Below, piece after piece: positions 42,195-49,264 of a DNA stretch of 64,000 nt (the first letter of the stretch is position 1; every line of letters begins with the position of its first letter). Where the stretch lies: assembly GCA_029265405.1 (NCBI GenBank), contig JAJUJI010000014.1, positions 1-64,000 of the forward strand, in the 5' to 3' direction. Both the position numbers and the translations under genes were made by a program. This DNA comes from Clostridiales bacterium. GTDB taxonomy: Bacteria > Bacillota > Clostridia > Oscillospirales > Oscillospiraceae. The notes under the pieces are model-generated. The model was given only the letters and a program-made list of their open reading frames with translations, searched no databases and was not told the origin of the DNA.

Positions 42195-43553
42195 TCAGGC
42201 CTTGAGCCTTTTGTAAACCGTAAGGTACATGGTCGTATAGCAGGCGGAGGCCCCTATCAATTCCGATACCGGCTCGGCCCAGAATACCCCCTCTGCGCCG
42301 AGGCCCGTAACGGACGGCATAATAAGGATAAGCGGTATGAGTATTATCGCCTTTCTGAGCAGGGAAAAGAAAACCGCCTGCTTTGCCTTCCCAAGCGAAA
42401 CAAAGGTGTTTTGCCCCACCACCTGAAAGGTCATGAGGACAAACAGCGAAAAATATGCCCTCAGAGCGCGCACTCCTGCCTTGAGCAGCTCGGGATCGCC
42501 GTTGAATATTTTTATAAACGCCGCCGGAAACGCCATTATAGCGGTCCACATGACAAGGGTATAGGCCGCGCACAGAAAAGTGGTCATCCTAATCCCTTCC
42601 CGAACCCTGCCGAATTCCCCGGCTCCGTAATTGTAGCCCAAAATAGGCTTCGCGCCCTCCGTTATGCCGGAGCAGGGCATGAAAACCATCTCCCTCAAAG
42701 AGTTGATCACCGTCATTGCGGCCACAAAGGCGTCTCCTCCGAGCTTCCCCAGCACAGCATTATATGCAAACCCCACCGCGCTGTTGGTAAAGGCCATGGT
42801 AAAGCCGGAAGCCCCAAGGGCGCAAATGCTCCCCGCTATGTCCTTCCGCGGCCTTATGCTTTTGAATCTCAGCCGGACTATCGCCTTATTGCCCGTCAAA
42901 AAGGCCAGCACCCACAGAGCTGAAAGGAACTGGGATATCACCGTTGCCAGCGCCGCCCCGCTTACGCCCATGCCAAGGGCGAAAATAAAAATCGGGTCCA
43001 GCGCAATGTTCGACGCAGCCCCGATAAGAACGGTAAGCATCCCCGTTTTCGCAAAGCCCTGGGCGTTTATAAAAGGATTCAGTCCCAGCCCGGTCATGAC
43101 GAAGACCGTTCCCGACAAATATACGCCCGCATAACGGCTTGCATAGATGAAGGTTTCTTCGCTGGATCCGGACATTTTCAGGATCGAGTCCTTGAATATG
43201 TAGCCCAGCGCCGTCAAAACCGCCCCGAAGGCCAGCAGCAGGAAGAAGGAATTTCCCATTATGGCCTCGGCTTTCTCCGGGTCCTTCTCGCCCCGCGCTA
43301 TGGAAAAAAGCGGCGCTCCCCCCGACGCGACAAGGCTTTGGAACGCGCTTATTATCATCAGCAGCGGCGCAGCCAGCCCTATTCCCGTCAGCGCCGCCCT
43401 TCCTTCGCCGGCCAGGTGGCCGATATACATTCTGTCCACGACGCTGTAAAGGACGTTTATCAGCAGCGCCAGCGTCATAGGGCCCGCGAGGCGCAATATG
43501 CTTTCAGCAAGGCCGCCTCTGGAAAAATCGCCCGTTCTTATATCTTCCGCCAC
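42195..43553 (-). CDS. MATE-family efflux transporter
   Basis: A 452-residue membrane protein with about 12 hydrophobic segments and the MATE two-bundle layout. The N-terminus (FSRGGLAESILRLAGPMTLALLINVLYSVVDRMYIGHLAGEGRAALTGIGLAAPL) and the paired motifs at the start of each half (GLNPFINAQGFAKTGM, NYGAGEFGRVREG) are typical of Na+- or H+-coupled multidrug or metabolite exporters. The start is GTG at 43553; a stronger Shine-Dalgarno (AAGGAG, 43580-43585) lies too far upstream and instead faces a two-codon ORF (ATG at 43568). Monocistronic, with a structured leader. Confidence 0.9.
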   Translation of the reverse strand: MAEDIRTGDFSRGGLAESILRLAGPMTLALLINVLYSVVDRMYIGHLAGEGRAALTGIGLAAPLLMIISAFQSLVASGGAPLFSIARGEKDPEKAEAIMGNSFFLLLAFGAVLTALGYIFKDSILKMSGSSEETFIYASRYAGVYLSGTVFVMTGLGLNPFINAQGFAKTGMLTVLIGAASNIALDPIFIFALGMGVSGAALATVISQFLSALWVLAFLTGNKAIVRLRFKSIRPRKDIAGSICALGASGFTMAFTNSAVGFAYNAVLGKLGGDAFVAAMTVINSLREMVFMPCSGITEGAKPILGYNYGAGEFGRVREGIRMTTFLCAAYTLVMWTAIMAFPAAFIKIFNGDPELLKAGVRALRAYFSLFVLMTFQVVGQNTFVSLGKAKQAVFFSLLRKAIILIPLILIMPSVTGLGAEGVFWAEPVSELIGASACYTTMYLTVYKRLKA

Positions 43554-43567
43554 TCGAGGTCACCGCA

Positions 43568-43647
43568 TCCGATTTTATTCTCCTTCGGCAAAGCCCGTAT
43601 GCGCCCGGAGGCAGGCAGCCTCGCCCGCCGCGCTCTTGCCGAAAAGC
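43568..43647 (-). promoter_or_regulatory. Structured leader of the MATE gene
   Basis: The predicted leader folds with an 8-bp closing stem (43636-43643 with 43584-43591) around an inner hairpin (GAGGC with GCCTC). The 3' arm overlaps the first bases of AAGGAG, so the structure could hide that site. The ATG that site serves opens only a two-codon frame (ATG CGG TGA). No known riboswitch class is recognised. Confidence 0.35.
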
Positions 43648-43653
43648 CTTTAC

Positions 43654-43682
43654 AGCATAGCACAATAAAGCGCCCTAGGCAA
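43654..43682 (-). promoter_or_regulatory. Predicted promoter of the MATE gene
   Basis: On the minus strand, TTGCCT (43677-43682), a 17-base spacer and TATGCT (43654-43659). Confidence 0.5.
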
Positions 43683-43705
43683 CGGCGGGGGCGCAAATCA
43701 TTATG

Positions 43706-43733
43706 TTGACTTTGTCCCGTGGAATTGTATAAT
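43706..43733 (+). promoter_or_regulatory. Predicted promoter of the SH3b protein gene
   Basis: TTGACT (43706-43711), a 16-base spacer and TATAAT (43728-43733). It is a strong sigma-A match about 80 bases upstream of the start, back to back with the MATE promoter. Confidence 0.75.
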
Positions 43734-43812
43734 TGACTAAAAGAGGCGCGCATCAAGAGAACGCCTAAGCGCTCCTCAAGAGATATAGACGGGAGAAACG
43801 GAGCCAAGCTTG

Positions 43813-44772
43813 ATGAATATGGAAGAATTGCTTCAGGAAGCCAAAGCCGGCAATATGGTCGCCCAATACGAGCTTGCCGAATATTACGGAAGGCTTCTCA
43901 GGGAAACCGACAACGAGGATGAAATATACAACTACTCCAAGCAGGCAATGATCTGGCTGAAAAAATCCGCCAAGCAGGGATATAAGCCCGCCGTGGACGC
44001 CGTAAGCGAGCTTAACAAATCCGCGGCAGCCTCGCAGGGCTCCGGAAGCCTCGCTTCTCAGGCGGAGGCCGAAAAGCCCGCTCCGGCCGGGGACGGCGCG
44101 GCCGCAAAAAACAGGCCTCTTTCTTCCGGCTCAGCGGGAGCCATAGGCCAGGCTTCGGGCGGCTCGGAGCCGGCTCGGCCTCAAGGCTCCGCGGAAAAAG
44201 GCGAGCGCTATTTTGCATCGACGGCGCATATCATAGTGGTATGCATGCTGGTAATAAGCCTGCTGATAAATGTCTTTTTGCTGTATTTTCTTTTCAGGAT
44301 AGTGAAATCCGGCGATTTTATCGAAGGAGGCGCTTCATCTTCCCCCACGCCGAGCTTTTTGCTTTCGCCTTCGCCGACGCCGGATGTCAGCCCCTCTCCC
44401 ACCCCTTCCCCGACGCCCGAGCCCACTCCCTCGCCAACTCCGGAGGCAAAGAAGAACTGGCTTGACCTGACCAAATACAGCGAGCTCAAGGTCCTTCCCG
44501 ATGAAATTTACGACGATTACGTCTACTATACCGTTACCGCGCAGGATTCCCTCAATATGCGCTCCGGTCCCGGCACGGACTATGAAAAGCTGGGCGGTAT
44601 CCCGGGCGGCGCCAAGGTCGGCGCAGTCGCCGACAGCGGGGGTTGGTATCTGGTATATTACGACAATAAATTTGGCTGGGTAAAGGGCGACTATATATCC
44701 AGCTCCCAGGCGGCCCGTCCTTCCGCCTCGCCTCCGGCAGGGACGGAGTCCTCCGCCAGTCCCGAGACATAA
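43813..44772 (+). CDS. Sel1-like / SH3b single-pass membrane protein
   Basis: The protein has about 319 residues (ATG at 43813; TTG at 43810 is equally placed for the GGAG site). Residues 1-65 form one or two Sel1/TPR-like helices (GNMVAQYELAEYYG...AMIWLKKSAKQGYKPAVDAV). A Ser/Ala/Gly-rich linker follows, then one membrane segment near 140-163 (AHIIVVCMLVISLLINVFLLYFLF). An extracytoplasmic Pro/Ser/Thr stalk with repeated SPTP units leads to a bacterial SH3 domain (LNMRSGPGTDYEKLGGIPGGAKV...GWVKGDYIS), likely to bind cell wall. It could couple a cytoplasmic partner to the envelope. Monocistronic, followed by a terminator. Confidence 0.85.
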   Translation: MNMEELLQEAKAGNMVAQYELAEYYGRLLRETDNEDEIYNYSKQAMIWLKKSAKQGYKPAVDAVSELNKSAAASQGSGSLASQAEAEKPAPAGDGAAAKNRPLSSGSAGAIGQASGGSEPARPQGSAEKGERYFASTAHIIVVCMLVISLLINVFLLYFLFRIVKSGDFIEGGASSSPTPSFLLSPSPTPDVSPSPTPSPTPEPTPSPTPEAKKNWLDLTKYSELKVLPDEIYDDYVYYTVTAQDSLNMRSGPGTDYEKLGGIPGGAKVGAVADSGGWYLVYYDNKFGWVKGDYISSSQAARPSASPPAGTESSASPET

Positions 44773-44793
44773 AAGCGGTAAACGCCGAAACAT

Positions 44794-44831
44794 GACAGCG
44801 GCAGCTTATGCTGCCGCTGTCGCCTTTTTTA
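44794..44831 (+). terminator. Terminator after the SH3b protein gene
   Basis: A 12-bp perfect stem (44794-44805 with 44810-44821), a 4-base loop and a GCCTTTTTT tail. It lies between convergent genes. Confidence 0.85.
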
Positions 44832-45302
44832 TTTTTCCAGTTCTTCCTTCAGCTTGTAAGCGCTGCCGTTGTATTCCGGGCCGGAAACTATTGAAAAATG
44901 GAAGATGGGCCTGTCCACCCGCTTTATGCTCAGCGGCATGTGCGGCATGTTCTTGGGGCAAAAAATCAGGGAGGATCTTGTGATTACGTGGGTCTCCCCG
45001 CAGATGGTGACCTCGAGCTCCGCGTTGAGGTTGTACGGGTCGCCTGGGTCGCTTCCGAAAAAGCCTATGAGCTCGTCGTACTCATGGACATGCTCCTCAA
45101 AAACCGGATCCCTTTCGGGAACGGCATAGTACCAGGCGGTGTTCATCTGGAACGAGCCGGGGCAGACGTTGTTGTCTATCCACAGTATCCTGTTTGAAAA
45201 CTTTTTGTACATGGCCTGAAACTCCGGAGTGCCCGTTACAGGGGCCTTTAGCTCCTGTATGATGTATTTCCCGTTAGGCCCCTCGTTGTTGTTGTATTTC
45301 AT
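44829..45302 (-). CDS. Cupin-fold protein
   Basis: A 157-residue protein with a cupin-like metal motif HVHEYDELIGFFGSD near residue 72 and a second motif FCPKNMPHMPLSI near 117 (His-rich, with CPK). The Glu/His spacing H-x-H-x3-E fits a metal-binding cupin. No HTH or other domain. It lies 12 bases downstream of the enoate-reductase-like gene, so it may act in the same pathway, for example as an isomerase or a binding protein. Function unassigned. Confidence 0.7.
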   Translation of the reverse strand: MKYNNNEGPNGKYIIQELKAPVTGTPEFQAMYKKFSNRILWIDNNVCPGSFQMNTAWYYAVPERDPVFEEHVHEYDELIGFFGSDPGDPYNLNAELEVTICGETHVITRSSLIFCPKNMPHMPLSIKRVDRPIFHFSIVSGPEYNGSAYKLKEELEK

Positions 45303-45314
45303 TGCGCTTTCCTC

Positions 45315-47237
45315 CTAAATATCCATACCGGCGTGATAGCCGGCAAATATCGCCTCGCGTATATTGGCGGCCCTCACGCAGTCTCCCACGAATTTTACTT
45401 CCGGGGCCGTATTTCTCAGGCCGTCTACGATCTCGTATCTCGGGCGCTGCCCGACCGCCGCCACTATGGTGTCCGCCTCTATCAGCGCCCCGTTTTCGCA
45501 GACAAGACCCGCCTCGTCGGCATAAAGTCCCCTTACTCCCGTAACAACTCTGCACGAAGCGTAAACCTTTTCCATGAGAGCGGGCCTCTGCCGAGCGTTT
45601 GCGTCGGCCGCCAATGTGTCCGCCATTTCAACAAGGGTGACGCTCCTCCCCTCCGAGGCAAGGAATACCGCCGTTTCGCAGCCTACCAGCCCGCCTCCCA
45701 GCACGACGACCCTGCCCCCTATTTCGGCCTTCCCTATATCCTCGGCAAGTACGACGTTTTTCCCCTTCAGCGGCATTAGCGGCTCCGCGCCTACGGCCAC
45801 TATCAGCACGTCCGGAGCCTCCCCGCGCACATAGTCGGCATCCACCTCCGCATTCAGCCGGATCTCTACGCCCGCAAGCTCCATGCGGCGCTTAAGGGTG
45901 CCGATAATGCCGTAAACGTCCTTTTTAAACGGTATGTGCCTTTCCGAAACCAGCGCCCCTCCAAGAGCGCCGCTCTTTTCGCAGAGCGTTACCCGGTGCC
46001 CTCTTTCGGCCGCGGTCAGCGCCGCCTCCATGCCTCCGACTCCGCCGCCGGCGACCAGCACCTTTTTGGGCATTGACAGCGGTCTTTCAAACAGGCTCTC
46101 ATACTCGCGGCCTATAAGCGGATTCAAGGCGCAGATGCGCGTCTGCGTCCGCATCCTTTCCGCCAGGCAGGTGAAGCAGCGTATGCATCGCATTATTTCG
46201 TCGGCGCGGTTTTGAACGACCTTTCTGGGCAGCTCCGGGTCAGCCAGCAGCGCCCGCGCCATATACACCACGTCGGCTTTGCCGCTTTTTATGATGTCCT
46301 CCATCATGTCCGGCTCGTTCAGCGCGCCGATCGCGCCCACGGGCACGGAAACGTGCTTTTTAATCTCCTGCGCGAAGCGCACGTTGCAGCCCCGCTCCAT
46401 GAACATGGAGGGGTGGGTTTCATAAAAGCTGTCCTCGTTTGAGCCCGCCGAAACATGGAGCAGGTCTATCCTGCCCTCAATGAGCCTTGCAAGCTCCACA
46501 GCCTCTTCCAGCCGGTATCCGCCCTCGAAGCTCTCCTCGGCGCTCATGCGAAATTCTATGGGAAATCCCTTGCCGACCGCCGCGCGTATGCTGTCGAGTA
46601 TCTCAAGGGCCAGCCTCGCCCTGTTTTCCCTGCTTCCGCCGTATTCGTCCGTCCGCGTGTTGGTAGCCGGAGAATAAAACTGCTCTATCAGCCAGCCGTG
46701 CCCGCCATGGACCAGCAGCATGTCGAAGCCAGCCCGCTTGCATAAGGCGGCCGCCTTGCCGTAGCTTTCCACTATTTCTTTTATGACCTCTTTGGGCATC
46801 ATCTTCACAACGCTGCCGTCGGGCAGCGTTTCGTCCACGGGTCCGTACTTTACCGCCTCCCTTTTTCTCTCTCCGGGCAGGCTGTCAACCGCCGAAAACT
46901 TGCCGCCGTGGGCAAGCTCGATGCTTGCTGCGGCCCCGTGCCTTTTAATTGCGCGGGCCAGGTTGGTCAGGCCCGCCAGCGCGTCCGGATGCTGAAGGTT
47001 GATGGAGCGCCCGTGGCTTCTGCCTGTCTCGTAGTGGACGACCGCCTCTCCCACGGTCACAACGGCCGCTCCGCCCTTTGCCCTGAGCTCGTAAAACGCG
47101 ATGGCGTCGCGTGTCAGCAGCCCCTCGGAGGTCAGCTCGGGAAAGCCCATGGGCGCGGATATCATGCGGTTTTTCAATGTGAGTGTCCCCAGCTTCAGCG
47201 GGGAGCAAAGATATGGATATTGCGGTTTATAGGACAT
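45315..47237 (-). CDS. Old-yellow-enzyme-type 2-enoate/2,4-dienoyl-CoA reductase
   Basis: A 640-residue enzyme with the FadH / 2-enoate reductase / BaiCD layout. An FMN-binding TIM barrel takes residues 1-340 (LKLGTLTLKNRMISAPM; HGGHGWLIEQFYSPATNTRTDEYGGS near 185). A 4Fe-4S motif follows near 345 (CIRCFTC plus a later Cys in ICALNP). An FAD/NAD(P)H-binding half comes after (KKVLVAGGGVGGMEAALTAAERGH, VVVLGGGLVGCETAVFLA). It would reduce an activated C=C bond with NAD(P)H via FAD, 4Fe-4S and FMN. It is cotranscribed with the small cupin. Together with the acyl-CoA dehydrogenase operon it suggests the cell reduces unsaturated acids. Confidence 0.9.
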   Translation of the reverse strand: MSYKPQYPYLCSPLKLGTLTLKNRMISAPMGFPELTSEGLLTRDAIAFYELRAKGGAAVVTVGEAVVHYETGRSHGRSINLQHPDALAGLTNLARAIKRHGAAASIELAHGGKFSAVDSLPGERKREAVKYGPVDETLPDGSVVKMMPKEVIKEIVESYGKAAALCKRAGFDMLLVHGGHGWLIEQFYSPATNTRTDEYGGSRENRARLALEILDSIRAAVGKGFPIEFRMSAEESFEGGYRLEEAVELARLIEGRIDLLHVSAGSNEDSFYETHPSMFMERGCNVRFAQEIKKHVSVPVGAIGALNEPDMMEDIIKSGKADVVYMARALLADPELPRKVVQNRADEIMRCIRCFTCLAERMRTQTRICALNPLIGREYESLFERPLSMPKKVLVAGGGVGGMEAALTAAERGHRVTLCEKSGALGGALVSERHIPFKKDVYGIIGTLKRRMELAGVEIRLNAEVDADYVRGEAPDVLIVAVGAEPLMPLKGKNVVLAEDIGKAEIGGRVVVLGGGLVGCETAVFLASEGRSVTLVEMADTLAADANARQRPALMEKVYASCRVVTGVRGLYADEAGLVCENGALIEADTIVAAVGQRPRYEIVDGLRNTAPEVKFVGDCVRAANIREAIFAGYHAGMDI

Positions 47238-47421
47238 ACTGCTCCATGCGCCGCCCGGCGCAGGACCGCCAAAAGCTCCGTCAACAAGCTTTAAGAGGCG
47301 GTAGCGCGCGGCGGCTGCCGCTTGTCGGCGAGCGGCGCGCCAAATAACGGCGGTTCAAGCCGCCTTACGCATAAGCCTTTTGTTATCGCTTACTTCTTTA
47401 TTATACCTCTCCAAAAAACTG

Positions 47422-47450
47422 TTGACAAGCGGCCTGAATTACAATATAAT
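47422..47450 (+). promoter_or_regulatory. Consensus sigma-A promoter of the T-box operon
   Basis: TTGACA (47422-47427), exactly 17 bases, and TATAAT (47445-47450). This is the best promoter in the window. Transcription should start near 47457, about 30 bases before stem I of the T-box. Upstream, 47238-47421 shows no feature. Confidence 0.88.
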
Positions 47451-47486
47451 TTGCCCGCTAATCATTTAGTTCAATACGCTAAAATG

Positions 47487-47775
47487 CTGTGAAGGAATTA
47501 TGCCTTGCGGGAGCGTTCCAGAGAGCCGGCGGCGGGTGCGAGCCGGTATGCGAAGGCAAAGGCAGTCTCATTCCCGAGCAGGGTTCCCGAACTATCCGCG
47601 CCTATGCCGCGCGATACTGTAAGGAATTCCGGCAGGCGCCGTTATCTCCGCCGCAGGCTTATCGGAGCCTGTAGAGGCGGCGGCGCGTCTTTCGGCCGCA
47701 ACCGGGGTGGTACCGCGGTATCAAAGTATATCGTCCCCGAGATCCTATGGAACATGGGATCTCGGGTTAATTTTA
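47487..47775 (+). promoter_or_regulatory. T-box riboswitch, probably leucine-specific (CTC)
   Basis: Stem I starts with CTG/CAG (47487-47489 with 47579-47581), a kink-turn-like TGAA/CGAG and GGAAT/ATTCC (47494-47498 with 47570-47574). The AGAGAG distal motif is at 47520-47525. The nucleotides just before the lower helix read GTCTC then A; with the usual register the specifier is CTC (47567-47569), leucine. The T-box core AACCGGGGTGGTACCGCG is at 47700-47717; its TGGT bulge fits an A discriminator, as in tRNA-Leu. A 10-bp terminator stem (47736-47745 with 47757-47766) and TTAATTTT follow. Uncharged tRNA should switch the downstream genes on. GTC (Val) is a less likely reading. Confidence 0.9.
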
Positions 47776-47794
47776 TATGCAAGGAGTTTTGCGC

Positions 47795-49207
47795 ATGAAC
47801 ACCAAAAGGATTGCGATTTCGGACATTACTTTAAGGCTTGGGAGCGGCGCCGAACTGAGCTTCAAGGAAAAGCTTGAGCTGGCCCGCGAAGCGGACGGCG
47901 CGGGCGCCGACATCATAGAGCTGCCTCAAATTAACGACGAAAAAACCGACGCCCTATTTGTGCGCACGCTTGCCTCGCTTGTCAAGGGCGCCGCGCTTTC
48001 CTGTCCCTCCGGCTTTACTCAGGAAAGCGCGGAAACAGCCTGGGAGGCCTTAAAGGACGCCCGCAAGCCCCGCCTCCACCTTATCGTCCCGGTATCTACG
48101 GTAATGATGGAATTTGCCTGCGGAATGAAGCCGGAGAAGGTGCTTGAAATGATAGCCTTCCAAACGGCCGTCTGCGCTTCTCTGTGCGGCGACGTGGAAT
48201 TCACCGCACAGGACGCCACTCGGGCAGAGCCTGAATTTTTGGCGGCGGCGATAGAAAAGGCGATAGAAAGCGGCGCCAAAACCGTCACTCTTTGCGATTC
48301 GGCCGGCATCCTGCTGCCGGACGAGTTCGGCAGGTTTATTGAGGGTCTTTTCTCAAGGGCGCCCTCCTTGAAAAAGGTTTGCCTCTCGGTCGAATGCTCC
48401 GACGCCCTGGGTCTGGGCGCCGCCTGCACCGTAGCCGCCATACAGGCCGGCGCGGGCCAGGTGAAGGCTTCGGCAAGCTCGCGCGGCGTCCCCATAAAGG
48501 CACTGGCGTCCGTTTTAAGGGCCAGGGGCGACAGCCTCGGCGTTAGCTGCGGGCTGGATATGACGGGACTCAACAGCTCTCTCGGCCGCATGGAGGCGAT
48601 TCTGGCTGCGGACAGGACGCGGCGCACCTCCTTTTCCGGAAGCCTCGGCTCCTTCGCTTCCGCCGGAAGCATAGCGCTCGACTCCGGCGCCGATATAGAG
48701 GCCGTGTCAAGCGCCGTAAAGAGTCTGGGCTACGATTTGGGAGCGGAAGACCTGGGCAAGGTCAGCGAGGCGGTCCGCCGCATTACGGCGAGCAAGGCTA
48801 TCGGCGCAAGGGAGCTTGAAGCCATCATAGCCGGGTCGGCGCTCCAGGTGCCGAGCACCTACAGGCTTAAAAGCTATGTCATAAACAGCGGAAACGTGAT
48901 AAGCCCCACGGCAAACGTGCAGCTTGAAAAAAACGGCTCGGTTTTGAGCGGCCTTTCCACGGGTGACGGGCCTATAGACGCAGCTTTTCTGGCCATAGAG
49001 CAGATCATCGGCTGCCATTACGAGCTTGACGACTTCCAGATACAGTCCGTGACCGAAGGCCGGGAAGCCATGGGAAGCGCGCTTGTAAAGCTGCGCAGCG
49101 ACGGACGGCTGTATTCGGGAGAGGGTCTGTCCACCGATATTATCGGCGCCAGCATATTGGCCTACATAAACGCCCTGAACAAAATTCTATATGAGGAGAA
49201 GGGCTGA
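47795..49207 (+). CDS. 2-isopropylmalate synthase-like protein lacking catalytic metal ligands
   Basis: The protein has 470 residues from the ATG at 47795, with AAGGAG 9 bases upstream. It has the DRE-TIM barrel of LeuA/homocitrate synthase followed by a full LeuA regulatory domain (about residues 355-470: GLSTGDGPIDAAFLAIEQI, GREAMGSALVKL, GLSTDIIGASILAYINALN). The active site is degenerate. The canonical DTTLRDGEQ reads DITLRLGSG, so the metal Asp is Leu15. The canonical H-x-H of VHCHND reads E200-C201-S202. Only the Arg (R14) and a CDSAG segment remain. It therefore is probably not an isopropylmalate synthase; it may be a leucine-sensing pseudoenzyme or have a new activity. The leucine-type T-box in front fits a leucine link. 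Same strand as the fusion gene downstream. Confidence 0.85.
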   Translation: MNTKRIAISDITLRLGSGAELSFKEKLELAREADGAGADIIELPQINDEKTDALFVRTLASLVKGAALSCPSGFTQESAETAWEALKDARKPRLHLIVPVSTVMMEFACGMKPEKVLEMIAFQTAVCASLCGDVEFTAQDATRAEPEFLAAAIEKAIESGAKTVTLCDSAGILLPDEFGRFIEGLFSRAPSLKKVCLSVECSDALGLGAACTVAAIQAGAGQVKASASSRGVPIKALASVLRARGDSLGVSCGLDMTGLNSSLGRMEAILAADRTRRTSFSGSLGSFASAGSIALDSGADIEAVSSAVKSLGYDLGAEDLGKVSEAVRRITASKAIGARELEAIIAGSALQVPSTYRLKSYVINSGNVISPTANVQLEKNGSVLSGLSTGDGPIDAAFLAIEQIIGCHYELDDFQIQSVTEGREAMGSALVKLRSDGRLYSGEGLSTDIIGASILAYINALNKILYEEKG

Positions 49208-49230
49208 AAAAGCGGCTCCTTCCCGCTTTT
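49208..49230 (+). repeat. Small hairpin between the LeuA-like and fusion genes
   Basis: An 8-bp stem (49208-49215 with 49223-49230) ending in TTTT within the 57-base gap. It could reduce read-through but is too weak to separate the two genes with certainty. Confidence 0.4.
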
Positions 49231-49264
49231 CCGCAGCAAGCTATAGGAAAGGAACTTAGTCTAT

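Noticed and set aside
44335-44450. Short tandem repeats that might be a CRISPR-like array
   Set aside because: They are degenerate codons for a Pro/Ser/Thr stalk (SPTP units) inside the SH3b protein frame, with no spacer pattern.
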